Positions 52,374 to 61,462 of a stretch of 64,000 bases of DNA are shown here, piece after piece. Every line of letters starts with the position of its first letter. The first letter of the stretch is position 1. The notes beneath the pieces were generated by a model that was given only the letters and a program-made list of their open reading frames with translations, was not told the origin of the DNA and made no database searches. Origin of the DNA: an uncultured Nitrospiraceae bacterium (GTDB taxonomy: Bacteria; Nitrospirota; Thermodesulfovibrionia; Thermodesulfovibrionales; Dissulfurispiraceae). The stretch spans positions 95,535-159,534 of the forward strand of contig CAIJNL010000036.1 in NCBI GenBank assembly GCA_903822005.1. The letters run 5' to 3'. A program made the translations under genes and the position numbers.

Positions 52374-54107
52374 ATGAAAATGACCGGCGCGGAAATATTA
52401 ATAGAATGTCTCAAGAGGGAAGGGGTCAAATACGTATTTGGCTATCCCGGCGGGGTGGTGCTGAATATATTTGATGCGCTCTATAAAGAAAAGGACCTTA
52501 CCCTTATCCTCACCAGACATGAACAGGGAGCGGTGCACGCGGCTGACGGCTATGCGCGGGCAACTGGAAAGACCGGGGTGGCCCTTGTCACATCAGGTCC
52601 TGGTGCTACAAATACGGTGACCGGCATTACGACTGCCAACATGGATTCTATTCCTCTAGTGGTGCTGACCGGACAGGTTTCTACCTCGATGATCGGCAAT
52701 GATGCCTTTCAGGAAGCGGACATCATCGGGATAACAAGGCCCTGCACGAAATATAATATTCTTACTGACAACGTTGACCATCTTGCGACACATATTCGCG
52801 AGGCATTTCATATTGCCAAAACCGGCAGACCCGGGCCTGTGCTGGTCGATCTTCCAAAGGACATTACGGTAAACAGGACTGAATTTGTATGGCCTGAAAA
52901 GGTTGAGATTCGCAGTTATAACCCGACCTACGACGGCAATAAATGGATGATAGAGCGGGCCGCTCATGAGATATCGAAGGCCAGAAAGCCGGTAATTATA
53001 GCCGGCGGAGGCTGTACCGCTTCAGGTGCTTCACATGAACTGCTGGAGCTTGCTGAATTAACGCGTATTCCTGTCGCATGCACACTTATGGGTATAAGCT
53101 GTTTCCCCGGTACGCATGAACTCTACATCGGCACACCCGGGATGCACGGCACTTACCATGCCAATAAATCGATCCAGGATTCCGACCTGCTGATAGCCAT
53201 TGGAATGCGCTTTGACGACCGCGTGACAGGCAATGTAGAAAAGTTCGCGCCCCATGCCAAGATTGTCCATATTGATATAGACCCGACCTCTATCAGAAAG
53301 AGCGTGAGGGTGGATATACCTATCGTCGGGGATGTTAAACGCATTCTTAACGTCCTGAACAAGGTATTGAAGAGCGGGGCCGGGGAGCAGTGGTCCGAGG
53401 TAAGGACTGCATGGCTGAAACAGATAAGTGAATGGAATAAAGAAAGGCCTATGTCCTATGTTCATAGCGATGAAGTTATCAAGCCCCAGTTTGTTGTCGA
53501 AAAGATATATGAGCTGACAGGCGGGGACGCCATTATCACGACTGAGGTCGGACAGAACCAGATGTGGGCGTGGCAGTACTACAAGTATGACAAGCCGCGC
53601 CATTTTCTGACGTCGGGCGGTCTTGGTACCATGGGTTATGGATTGCCGGCAGCTATAGGCGTACAGCTCGCAAAGCCGGACAGCCTGGTAATAGATATCG
53701 CTGGAGATGGAAGTATCCAGATGAACATTCAGGAACTTGCCACGGCTGTTGTGTATAAACTGCCTGTCAAGGTGGCCATACTTAACAACGGTTATCTAGG
53801 CATGGTAAGACAGTGGCAGGAGATGTTCTTCGGAGAAAGATATTCCCACAGCGAGATCGGTACGGGGCCTGATTTTGTTTTGCTCGCCCAGGCCTACGGT
53901 GCTATCGGCCTGCGTGCAACAAAACCGGGCGAAGTGGAGCCCGTACTCAGAGAGGCATTTAAGATTAAAAAACCGGTAATGATGGATTTTGTGGTGGACT
54001 GGAAGGAAAAAGTATTCCCTATGGTGCCGGCGGGCGGGGCAATTGACGAGATGCTGTTTGAAGAAAAAGAAAAGAAACCCGAAAAAAAGCTGAAGGCAGT
54101 GAGATAA
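52374..54107 (+). CDS. ilvB: Acetolactate synthase, large (catalytic) subunit
   Basis: 577 residues. ThDP-dependent first step of branched-chain amino acid synthesis. Visible: the GxxGG-type start FGYPGGVVLNIFDAL, the activating Glu in LTRHEQGAVHAADGYARATGK, TSGPGATN, the FAD-binding middle domain, and the ThDP motif GDGSIQMNIQELATA...NNGYLGMVRQWQEMF. A Lys/Glu-rich tail of about 15 residues ends the protein. The 122-bp gap before it holds no T-box or leucine leader that I can recognise. Followed by ilvN after 12 bases. Confidence 0.97.
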   Translation: MKMTGAEILIECLKREGVKYVFGYPGGVVLNIFDALYKEKDLTLILTRHEQGAVHAADGYARATGKTGVALVTSGPGATNTVTGITTANMDSIPLVVLTGQVSTSMIGNDAFQEADIIGITRPCTKYNILTDNVDHLATHIREAFHIAKTGRPGPVLVDLPKDITVNRTEFVWPEKVEIRSYNPTYDGNKWMIERAAHEISKARKPVIIAGGGCTASGASHELLELAELTRIPVACTLMGISCFPGTHELYIGTPGMHGTYHANKSIQDSDLLIAIGMRFDDRVTGNVEKFAPHAKIVHIDIDPTSIRKSVRVDIPIVGDVKRILNVLNKVLKSGAGEQWSEVRTAWLKQISEWNKERPMSYVHSDEVIKPQFVVEKIYELTGGDAIITTEVGQNQMWAWQYYKYDKPRHFLTSGGLGTMGYGLPAAIGVQLAKPDSLVIDIAGDGSIQMNIQELATAVVYKLPVKVAILNNGYLGMVRQWQEMFFGERYSHSEIGTGPDFVLLAQAYGAIGLRATKPGEVEPVLREAFKIKKPVMMDFVVDWKEKVFPMVPAGGAIDEMLFEEKEKKPEKKLKAVR

Positions 54108-54119
54108 AGGAGGCCTGGG

Positions 54120-54611
54120 GTGAGACATACCATATCTATACTTGTTGAAAATAAAGCCGGGGTGGTATCCAGGGTTTCAGGACTCTTCAGCGGCAGGGGT
54201 TACAATATAGAAAGCTTCACGGGCGGAGTGACCATCGACCCGCAGGTTTCGGTGCTTACGATAGTCACTGACGGAGAAGATTCCGTCATAGAGCAGATCA
54301 ACAAGCAGCTTAACAAGCTTATTGACGTGATCAAGGTAATAGACCTTACAGAGGTAGACCACGTTGAACGCGAGATGATCCTTCTCAAGGTCGCCCCGCG
54401 CAAGGAAAACAAGCTTGAGGTATTAAGGACCGCAGAGATATTCAGGGGCCGGGTGGTTGACTCAAGTCCGGAAACGTATACAATTGAAGTTACAGGCGAT
54501 GAGAAGAAAATAGAGGCCTTCATAGAAATGATGAGACCGATGGGAATAAAAGAGTTTGTGCGCACGGGGAAGGTCGCCATTGCGAGGGAAATATTCAAAA
54601 AAGCCAAATAG
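54120..54611 (+). CDS. ilvN: Acetolactate synthase, small (regulatory) subunit
   Basis: 163 residues, standard length. An ACT domain at the N terminus (HTISILVENKAGVVSRVSGLFSGRGYNIESFTGG) binds valine for feedback inhibition. The C-terminal domain has EREMILLKVAP and GIKEFVRTGKVAIAR. GTG start preceded by AAAGGAGG. Co-transcribed with ilvB. The downstream genes ilvC and leuA are not here. Confidence 0.96.
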   Translation: MRHTISILVENKAGVVSRVSGLFSGRGYNIESFTGGVTIDPQVSVLTIVTDGEDSVIEQINKQLNKLIDVIKVIDLTEVDHVEREMILLKVAPRKENKLEVLRTAEIFRGRVVDSSPETYTIEVTGDEKKIEAFIEMMRPMGIKEFVRTGKVAIAREIFKKAK

Positions 54612-54657
54612 GTTCACCGGATTTTCAATCTTGTGATTGTGTCCTTATCCATAAAAT

Positions 54658-55953
54658 ATGATGATTGAAATCATACTGATATCAGTATTTATCGTCGTCA
54701 GCGGTTTTTTTGCGGCCTCTGAGATTGCTGTTGTCACTTGCCGTCGTACACGCATTAAACAATTAATGGAAGCCGGCAGCAAGAACGCTGTAGTTCTTCA
54801 CAATCTCAGGGAAAATCCTGACCGCTTCCTTGCCACTATCCAGATAGGAGTGACCCTCACAGGTGCCCTGGCTTCAGCTATCGGCGGCGCAGCTGCGGTA
54901 AAGGTATTGAAGCCGCTTCTGTCTACTGTGCCTGTGCAGTTGATAGCAGCTTACAGCGAGCCGATATCGATCGGCATAGCCGTGGTAGTTATTACGTTTT
55001 TTACCCTTATATTCGGGGAACTCATCCCTAAATCCATTGCGCTTTCAAATCCGGAGGGCATCGCCCTATATGTTTCCCCGTTAATCAGAAGGTTCTCAAT
55101 TTTTGCAACGCTCTTCGTTACCATACTGACCACGACATCGAACTTTATTTTGAGGCCGTTCGGCAAGCAGGCATTCACAAAGAGGGCTTATATATCAGAG
55201 GAAGAGGTCAAACTGCTCATTGAAGAAGGCGGGGAGCAGGGCGTTTTTGAACCGGAGGAAAAAGAGCTTATCCATAGTGTCTTCGAGTTTACGGATACTT
55301 TCGTCAAGGAGGTAATGATCCCTGTCACGAAGATGGTGAGTATCGGCATTACTACAACGTCGGAAGAGCTGAAGAAAATAATTGCCGAGGAGAAATATTC
55401 CCGCTACCCGGTCATCGGCAGGGATTTCAATGACATCAGAGGGATACTTTACGCGAAGGATTTTTTCAATCTGCTGACTACGGTGGGCAGCGTGGATGTA
55501 AGGAAGATCGTAAAGCCCCCGATCCTGATTCCCGAAACAATGAAGATAAGCATCCTTTTGAGGGAAATGCAGAAGAAAAGGATCCATATGGCCATTGCCA
55601 TTGACGAATATGGTGCGGTATCCGGTCTCGTAACACTCGAGGATCTGATAGAAGAGATTGTCGGAGAGATACGGGACGAAGACGATACCGAGAGCCCTGT
55701 TATAAGGTTAAGTGACGGTTCCATGCTAATTGACCCCTCTATCAGCCTCAGGGACCTTAATGAGGATTACAACCTGGACATACCGGAATCGCCGGACTAT
55801 GAAACACTCGGAGGGTTTATCGTGACCTTTCTCCAGAGAATACCCCAGGCGGGCGACATGGTAGAGAACGACGGCAAACGTCTCAGGGTCATCCAGATGG
55901 TTGGTCAGCGGATCGCAAAGGTAAAGCTCGAGATTATGGAGCAGCATCCCTGA
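54658..55953 (+). CDS. CNNM/CorC-type membrane protein with CBS domains
   Basis: 431 residues. Residues 1-190 form the CNNM (DUF21) transmembrane domain with three to four helices (GFFAASEIAVVTCRRTRIKQL, LATIQIGVTLTGALASAIGG, IFGELIPKSIALSNPEGIALYV). Two CBS domains (about 215-330) follow, with MIPVTKMVSIGITTTSEE and IDEYGAVSGLVTLEDLIEEIVGEI. The C-terminal CorC_HlyC transporter-associated domain ends it. The family is annotated as hemolysin-like, but most members act in Mg2+ or divalent cation export. Tandem ATGs at 54658 and 54661. Confidence 0.9.
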   Translation: MMIEIILISVFIVVSGFFAASEIAVVTCRRTRIKQLMEAGSKNAVVLHNLRENPDRFLATIQIGVTLTGALASAIGGAAAVKVLKPLLSTVPVQLIAAYSEPISIGIAVVVITFFTLIFGELIPKSIALSNPEGIALYVSPLIRRFSIFATLFVTILTTTSNFILRPFGKQAFTKRAYISEEEVKLLIEEGGEQGVFEPEEKELIHSVFEFTDTFVKEVMIPVTKMVSIGITTTSEELKKIIAEEKYSRYPVIGRDFNDIRGILYAKDFFNLLTTVGSVDVRKIVKPPILIPETMKISILLREMQKKRIHMAIAIDEYGAVSGLVTLEDLIEEIVGEIRDEDDTESPVIRLSDGSMLIDPSISLRDLNEDYNLDIPESPDYETLGGFIVTFLQRIPQAGDMVENDGKRLRVIQMVGQRIAKVKLEIMEQHP

Positions 55954-55958
55954 AAAGA

Positions 55959-55970
55959 GGGGGGGGGGGG
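55959..55970. repeat. Poly-G tract of 12
   Basis: Twelve consecutive G, directly before the -35 element of the rubredoxin promoter and six bases after the stop codon of the CBS-domain gene. Tracts of this length are prone to slippage during replication, and also to sequencing error. Confidence 0.8.
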
Positions 55971-55971
55971 C

Positions 55972-56000
55972 TTGCAAAGCGCTTCTTAAGTTGATATATT
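55972..56000 (+). promoter_or_regulatory. Promoter of rubredoxin and rubrerythrin-like genes
   Basis: TTGCAA (55972-55977), 17 bp, TATATT (55995-56000). It abuts the G tract on its upstream side. The start codon of rubredoxin is 26 bases after the -10 element. Confidence 0.55.
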
Positions 56001-56025
56001 TTAAAAAAGATTAAAGGGGTGTAAT

Positions 56026-56181
56026 ATGGAAAAATGGAAATGTATATGCAGTTATGTTTATGATCCGGCAAAGGGCGATCCTGACAACGGTGTGCCTGCG
56101 GGAACTCCGTGGGAGAAGGTTCCGGAGGACTGGCTATGTCCTATCTGCGGGGCCGGTAAAGATCAGTTCGAAAAAATGTAG
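56026..56181 (+). CDS. Rubredoxin with a shortened first cysteine knuckle
   Basis: 51 residues, too short for many gene finders. The rubredoxin core is unmistakable: [42 protein letters not shown]. The second iron knuckle CPICG is normal. The first reads [11 protein letters not shown]: only one residue lies between the cysteines (Cys6 and Cys8) instead of two, as if one codon were deleted. Rubredoxins transfer single electrons, often to rubrerythrin or superoxide reductase in anaerobes. It precedes the rubrerythrin-like gene by 11 bases. Confidence 0.92.
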   Translation: MEKWKCICSYVYDPAKGDPDNGVPAGTPWEKVPEDWLCPICGAGKDQFEKM

Positions 56182-56192
56182 GAGCGGGCAAG

Positions 56193-56681
56193 ATGAAATC
56201 ACTTGAACTGGCTGTCAAGATGGAACAGGACGCAGTCGATTTTTATACAAACTGCGCAGCCAAGACCGGCAGTCCTGTGGGAAAGAAGATGTTTCTGAGC
56301 ATTGCCGAGGACGAGAAGTATCACCTGGCCTGTGCCAATAAGGTCCTTAAAGGGCAGGGGTTCGAACCGGCCAAGACCACTCCGAAGCAGGACATGAAGA
56401 GCATCTTTGAGCAGAACAAGGACATCATGATGCAGAAGGTAAGCGCATCGACCGATGATATCCAGGCCCTCACAATCGCGATGAAGATGGAGAAGGAAGG
56501 GTTTGAGTTCTATCAGAAAGCCGCAGCCGATGCTGCCTCTCCGGCTGAACAGGCACTGTTCGAATGTCTGGCAAAGGACGAACAGGAACATTTTACTATT
56601 TTCCAGAATACCTGCTCATATCTCTCTGATACGAGCAACTGGTTCATGTGGGAAGACCGGGCCATTTACGAAGGCGGATAG
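56193..56681 (+). CDS. Rubrerythrin-like ferritin-family protein
   Basis: 162 residues forming one four-helix ferritin-like domain. The di-iron ligands are in MEQDAVDFYTNCAAK, SIAEDEKYHLA (ExxH), MEKEGFEFYQKAAAD and LAKDEQEHFTIF (ExxH). It has no C-terminal rubredoxin-like FeS4 domain, unlike classical rubrerythrin; the separate rubredoxin gene just upstream may supply it. Probable peroxide reduction in an anaerobe. AGGAGCGGG precedes the ATG. A strong terminator follows. Confidence 0.88.
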   Translation: MKSLELAVKMEQDAVDFYTNCAAKTGSPVGKKMFLSIAEDEKYHLACANKVLKGQGFEPAKTTPKQDMKSIFEQNKDIMMQKVSASTDDIQALTIAMKMEKEGFEFYQKAAADAASPAEQALFECLAKDEQEHFTIFQNTCSYLSDTSNWFMWEDRAIYEGG

Positions 56682-56702
56682 CAGGTCTGAGAGCGTAAAA
56701 AA

Positions 56703-56730
56703 GGGGGCCGAAAAAGCCCCCTTTTTTTTT
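56703..56730. terminator. Bidirectional intrinsic terminator
   Basis: GGGGGC (56703-56708) pairs with GCCCCC (56716-56721), flanked by A and T runs. It serves the rubrerythrin-like gene and the convergent dapB. Confidence 0.88.
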
Positions 56731-56747
56731 GGTTTCAACAGTGCCTG

Positions 56748-57551
56748 TTATTTAAGCCCCAGGACATCCTGCATGTCGTAGAGGCCGGGCTGCCTGCCTT
56801 TAACCCATGCAGCCGCCCTGAGAGCGCCGCGGGCGAAGGTATCTCGGCTGGATGCCTTGTGCGTTATCTCGATGCGTTCGCCAAGTCCGCAGAACATGAC
56901 GGTATGGTCACCGACGATGTCACCACCGCGGACAGTCTGTATTCCTATCTCTTTTTTCGTACGCTCGCCAGTAATGCCCTTTCTGGAGTAGACGGCTACC
57001 TCGTCGAGATTGCGTTTGACGGCTTCAGCTATTACCTGGGCAATTTTCATCGCCGTGCCGCTGGGGGCATCTTTTTTCAGGCGATGGTGCGCCTCAATAA
57101 TCTCAATATCGAAATCATCCGCAAGAACCGGCGAGATGTCCGCCAGCGTCTTCAGCAGAAGGTTAACCCCGACGCTCATATTGGGAGAGAATACTATGGG
57201 AATTGATTTGGCGAAAGATGACAGGGCTTCGATGTCATCCTTTGACAATCCTGTCGTACCGACCACCATGGCTTTTTTCTTTGAAGCGGCTATCCCTGCA
57301 TTATGCAGCGTCGCTGCGGGCGCAGTGAAATCGATAATTACATCAGCGCGGTCCGCAATGTCTTCGAGGCGCTCAGATAGAATTATCCCGTTGTCCCTGA
57401 CGCCTATCAGGCTGCTGATCTTTTGCCCAATGTCTTTGTGTCCGGCCCTCTCAAAAGCACCCGTCAGTTCAAGGCCTTCATAGTCATACGATAGCGCAGC
57501 GATTCTGCTCCCCATCCTCCCGGTCAGGCCGGCAATAATAATTTTAGTCAT
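56748..57551 (-). CDS. dapB: 4-hydroxy-tetrahydrodipicolinate reductase
   Basis: 267 residues. NAD(P)H-dependent step of the diaminopimelate/lysine pathway. The N-terminal Rossmann motif is [12 protein letters not shown]. The substrate domain has [30 protein letters not shown] and the catalytic [22 protein letters not shown] with its His pair and Lys. Its start overlaps the yacG stop by four bases. Last gene of the minus-strand operon that begins with uvrA. Confidence 0.97.
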   Translation of the reverse strand: MTKIIIAGLTGRMGSRIAALSYDYEGLELTGAFERAGHKDIGQKISSLIGVRDNGIILSERLEDIADRADVIIDFTAPAATLHNAGIAASKKKAMVVGTTGLSKDDIEALSSFAKSIPIVFSPNMSVGVNLLLKTLADISPVLADDFDIEIIEAHHRLKKDAPSGTAMKIAQVIAEAVKRNLDEVAVYSRKGITGERTKKEIGIQTVRGGDIVGDHTVMFCGLGERIEITHKASSRDTFARGALRAAAWVKGRQPGLYDMQDVLGLK

Positions 57552-57748
57552 GGTAAGTCCTCCTTCTGGTCCGCGTCCTGGAGCTTTTTTTCATCTTCCT
57601 CAACATCTGCGAAAGGTCCCGCAATCCGGTATTTCTCTGCCGCCCAACTGCCCAGATCGGTCATTTTGCATCGTTCAGAGCAAAACGGCCTCCACGGGTT
57701 TTCCTCCCAGGGCACTTTTGTTTTGCAGGCCGGACAGGTTACAAGCAT
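57548..57748 (-). CDS. yacG: YacG-type zinc-binding DNA gyrase inhibitor
   Basis: 66 residues. Four Cys ligands: CPAC near the N terminus and CSERCK, with the family core [25 protein letters not shown] Glu/Asp-rich tail follows. E. coli YacG binds GyrB and inhibits gyrase. Overlaps dapB by four bases and follows apbE by 13 bases. Confidence 0.9.
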   Translation of the reverse strand: MLVTCPACKTKVPWEENPWRPFCSERCKMTDLGSWAAEKYRIAGPFADVEEDEKKLQDADQKEDLP

Positions 57749-57761
57749 AGCAGCGAGGTCT

Positions 57762-58799
57762 TCATTTTGTAAATTTAATTCTCTCTTTTATATTGTCCGT
57801 CATAGACACCTTGCCGTTACAGTCTATAAAGATTACGTCAAATCCAGCGTTTTTTGCCACCACAATGCCTTTCTCGGGCCCCAGAATGAAAAGCTTGGAA
57901 TAACCGTCCGATGTTGTGGCATCGTCAGCGATAACGGTGGCGCTGCCGCAGCGGCGTGAAGGATAGCCCGTCTTGGGATCAATCAGGTGGTGATAACGTC
58001 TGCCGTTTTTTTCGAAGTATTTATTATAATCTCCAGAGGTGGACATGGCCTTGTCCGATATCTCTACGGTAGCTATTATCTCATCAGACGCTCCCTTTTG
58101 CCGCGGGTTTTGAATACCTACGACCCAGGGCTGACCGTCCGGTCTCCTGCCAAAAGCCCTTACCTCACCGCCAATGGCCGCGATGCCTGATTTTATGCCA
58201 TTGTGTCTGAGAATGTCGACGACCCTGTCCGCAGCGTAGCCTTTCAGAATGCCTCCCAGATCAATACTCGCGCCTTTTTTCCTGATAAATACTGTTGAGG
58301 CAGTCCGGTCCGTTACAATATTCCGGTATCCCACGCTCTTTCGCGTCTTATCGATAATTCTCTTTTCGGGAACGATCTGTTTTTTCATGTCCCATAACTT
58401 GACCAGGGTGCCGACGGTCACATCAAAGGCGCCTTCTGTCATCTTAGAGATATGGACCGATTTTTCTATTATAGACAGGGTCTCTCCCGACACCTTAACA
58501 GGAGCGATGCCTGCCAGCCTGTTGATAGAAGATAGTTCACTTTTGTCGTCATAGAAGTTCAGCAGGCCTGCAAGCCTGTCGAGCTCTGAATAGGATTCTT
58601 CTATGGCCTTGTGCGCCCTTTCTGCAGAATCGGAAACAACGGTTATGGTCACGATCGTGTACATGGAAGTCCTGGCTTCCTTGAATACGCCGGCTTTTTT
58701 CTGATCGCAGGAACTCAGCAATGCCACGGCAGCAATCAGCCATATGGCACTTGTGAACATATTCAGGACAAATAATCTGCTTTTAGAGTACTGGATCAT
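57762..58799 (-). CDS. apbE: FAD:protein FMN transferase, lipoprotein
   Basis: 345 residues. Flavinylates threonines in proteins such as Rnf or Nqr subunits, outside the cytoplasm. The signal peptide ends in the lipobox LLSSC (Cys near residue 30). Family motifs: [14 protein letters not shown] start ([10 protein letters not shown]), [45 protein letters not shown], and the Mg-binding [11 protein letters not shown]. No flavinylated partner is in the window. Start overlaps the uvrA end by four bases. Confidence 0.94.
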   Translation of the reverse strand: MIQYSKSRLFVLNMFTSAIWLIAAVALLSSCDQKKAGVFKEARTSMYTIVTITVVSDSAERAHKAIEESYSELDRLAGLLNFYDDKSELSSINRLAGIAPVKVSGETLSIIEKSVHISKMTEGAFDVTVGTLVKLWDMKKQIVPEKRIIDKTRKSVGYRNIVTDRTASTVFIRKKGASIDLGGILKGYAADRVVDILRHNGIKSGIAAIGGEVRAFGRRPDGQPWVVGIQNPRQKGASDEIIATVEISDKAMSTSGDYNKYFEKNGRRYHHLIDPKTGYPSRRCGSATVIADDATTSDGYSKLFILGPEKGIVVAKNAGFDVIFIDCNGKVSMTDNIKERIKFTK

Positions 58800-61342
58800 A
58801 ATTTATCTCTCAGGAATTTTCCTGTGAAGGAGGACTCGGTCCGGGCAATTTCTTCGGGAGTTCCAGCGGCAAGAATTTCTCCGCCCTCATCCCCGCCTTC
58901 CGGCCCGAGATCGATTACATGGTCCGCCGACTTGATTATATCCAGGTCATGCTCTATGATTATCACGGTATTGCCCAGATCGACCAGCCTGTTCATAACA
59001 TTCACCAGCTTCTGGATATCGACAAAATGGAGTCCTGTAGTCGGCTCATCCAGTATATATAAGGTCTTGCCGGTCGACTTTTTGCTCAATTCCCGTGAGA
59101 TCTTAAGCCGCTGGGCCTCGCCGCCGGACAGCGTGGTGGCGGACTGTCCCAGCCTGAGATAGCCAAGGCCGACCTCGTCGAGCACCGCCAGTCTTTGCTT
59201 AAGCACAGGAATGGCCGCAAAGAATTCCAGGGCCTCGGCAACGGTCATCCTCAGGATGTCGGCTATGTTCATATCACGATATCTGATTTCAAGGGTCTCC
59301 CGGTTGTACCTCTTGCCCTTGCAGACATCGCACGTCACGTAAACATTGGGAAGAAAGTGCATCTCTATCTTTCTCTGGCCGTCACCCTGGCAGGCCTCGC
59401 ATCTGCCCCCGGAAACGTTAAAACTGAAACGGGATGCATTATATCCTCTTGTCCTTGATTCGGGGATTTGCGCGAACAGATTCCTGATATGCGTGAATAT
59501 CGCCGTATATGTGGCGGGATTAGAGCGCGGAGTCCTGCCAAGCGGCGTCTGGTCGATAGATATGACCTTGTCGATCTTGTCGCTGCCCTCTATTTTCCTG
59601 AATTTCCCCGGTATGAGATTGCCGTTATGAAGGCGGTTTATAAGTTCCTTGTAGAGTATTTCAAAGATCAGGGTGCTTTTGCCGGAACCCGAAACTCCGG
59701 TAACGCAGATAAAGACACCCAATGGTATCCTGACATCGATATTTTTCAGGTTAAACTCGGAAGCTCCGGTAATCCGGATAAACTCTTTTGATTTTCTTCT
59801 TTTCGCCGGAAGCGGTATTTTTATTTCTCCGCTGAGATATTTGCCGGTAATGGATGATTCCATGCCGATTATCACATCCGGACTTCCGGTGGCGATTACC
59901 CATCCTCCGTTGCTGCCGGCTCCGGGCCCCATATCAATAATATGGTCGGCATTGCGTATGGTCTCCTCATTGTGCTCGACGATGACAACGGTATTGCCCG
60001 CGTCTCTTATCGCGGCAAGGCTTTTAAGGAGCTTGGCGCAGTCGCGCTGGTGGAGACCTATGCTGGGCTCATCAAGAACGTATAATACGCCTGTCAGCGA
60101 CGACCCGAGCTGGGTCGCAAGTCTTATGCGCTGGGCTTCTCCGCCGGAAAGGGACAGAGACGGCCTGTCAATCGAAATGTAACCCAGACCGACCTTGTTG
60201 AGAAAGGTCAACCGCTCGAAGACCTCCTTGATCACTCTTTTTGCTATTGCCGCATCCCTGTCAGAGAGCTGTTCCTTGAGTGCTCCGATATGGGCAAGTG
60301 CGTCTCTCACCGATTTCTTCGCGAATTCACCGATGTCTAGGCCATGGATCTTCACGTTTAAGGCCTCTTTTCTCAATCTCTTTCCGTCGCATAAGGGGCA
60401 TGTTGCCAGGTGCGTTAATTCTATTTCCTTAAGTTCTTCCATGCCCATGTCGCTTTCAGCAGGCGAGTCACCGTTCTCAGGCAGAAAGTTCTCAAAGCCT
60501 ATCCCGTTGCATTTGGGACATGCCCCGTATTTGCTGTTGAAGGAGAAAAGCCGGGGTTCTATCTCGGGGTAATTAATGCCGCATTGCGAACAGGCCAGTG
60601 TCCGGCTGAAGAGGACGTCCTTGTTGCCCTCAATGATGTTTATAATGACCGTGTCCGCATATTTCAGCGAAGTGTCAATGGCATGGCGCAGCTGTTTCTC
60701 CAGGGAATACTTGATAATGAAACGGTCGATGACAATTTCTATAGTATGGCGCGACTGTTTTTTTAATGAAATGTCGCGGGTGAGGTCAGCCATTTTCCCG
60801 TCAATCCTGGCCCGCACAAAACCCTCCAGCCTCATCTGCTGGAGTTCCTTCTTGTACTCTCCCTTGCGGTCTCTCACAATAGGGGAAAGAACCTGAATTT
60901 TTGTTCCCAGAGGCAGCGCAAGGATCGACCTCAGTATATTCTGTATGTCCTGGGTCGCTATAACCGAGCCACAGTTATAACAATAGGGAGTGCCTATCCT
61001 TGTGAAAAGGACCCTCATATAGTCATAAATCTCGGTTATGGTGCCGACGGTCGATCTGGGGCTTCTGCTTACGGTCTTCTGGGTTATCGCGATAGATGGC
61101 GAGAGGCCTTCGATATAGTCGACATCGGGCTTTTCCATCTGGTCGAGAAACTGTCTCGCATATGCAGAAAGGCTCTCGACATACCTTCTCTGCCCCTCGG
61201 CAAAGATGGTATCTATGGCGAGCGAGGACTTGCCGGAGCCGGATGGACCGGTTATGACGGTTATCTTGTCTCTCGGGATCTTAACATTAATGTTTTTAAG
61301 GTTATGCTCCCGGGCGCCCTTTATGATTATATAGTCTTGCAT
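58796..61342 (-). CDS. uvrA: Excinuclease ABC subunit A, short form lacking the insertion domain
   Basis: 848 residues, about 90 shorter than E. coli UvrA. DNA-damage recognition ATPase of nucleotide excision repair. Walker [11 protein letters not shown] (about 32-41), the UvrB-binding domain ([22 protein letters not shown]) and the first zinc module (CSQCG at 251-255, CPKCNGIGF at 275-283) are present. Only about 33 residues lie between GIGF and CPLCDGKRL (315), where other UvrA proteins have about 120; this is the insertion domain. Both LSGGEAQR signatures, the second Walker [10 protein letters not shown] and the second zinc finger ([18 protein letters not shown]) are intact. Confidence 0.93.
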   Translation of the reverse strand: MQDYIIIKGAREHNLKNINVKIPRDKITVITGPSGSGKSSLAIDTIFAEGQRRYVESLSAYARQFLDQMEKPDVDYIEGLSPSIAITQKTVSRSPRSTVGTITEIYDYMRVLFTRIGTPYCYNCGSVIATQDIQNILRSILALPLGTKIQVLSPIVRDRKGEYKKELQQMRLEGFVRARIDGKMADLTRDISLKKQSRHTIEIVIDRFIIKYSLEKQLRHAIDTSLKYADTVIINIIEGNKDVLFSRTLACSQCGINYPEIEPRLFSFNSKYGACPKCNGIGFENFLPENGDSPAESDMGMEELKEIELTHLATCPLCDGKRLRKEALNVKIHGLDIGEFAKKSVRDALAHIGALKEQLSDRDAAIAKRVIKEVFERLTFLNKVGLGYISIDRPSLSLSGGEAQRIRLATQLGSSLTGVLYVLDEPSIGLHQRDCAKLLKSLAAIRDAGNTVVIVEHNEETIRNADHIIDMGPGAGSNGGWVIATGSPDVIIGMESSITGKYLSGEIKIPLPAKRRKSKEFIRITGASEFNLKNIDVRIPLGVFICVTGVSGSGKSTLIFEILYKELINRLHNGNLIPGKFRKIEGSDKIDKVISIDQTPLGRTPRSNPATYTAIFTHIRNLFAQIPESRTRGYNASRFSFNVSGGRCEACQGDGQRKIEMHFLPNVYVTCDVCKGKRYNRETLEIRYRDMNIADILRMTVAEALEFFAAIPVLKQRLAVLDEVGLGYLRLGQSATTLSGGEAQRLKISRELSKKSTGKTLYILDEPTTGLHFVDIQKLVNVMNRLVDLGNTVIIIEHDLDIIKSADHVIDLGPEGGDEGGEILAAGTPEEIARTESSFTGKFLRDKL

Positions 61343-61462
61343 TTCAGCGCTTTCTCCAAAAGTGTATCCATATACTATAACTTAAATGGAGGGCTTACCT
61401 GAAGCCTTGGACAAGTTTTGTCGGGAATAGGGGCTGGATGCGTGTTTCTGATACCGGACAGA

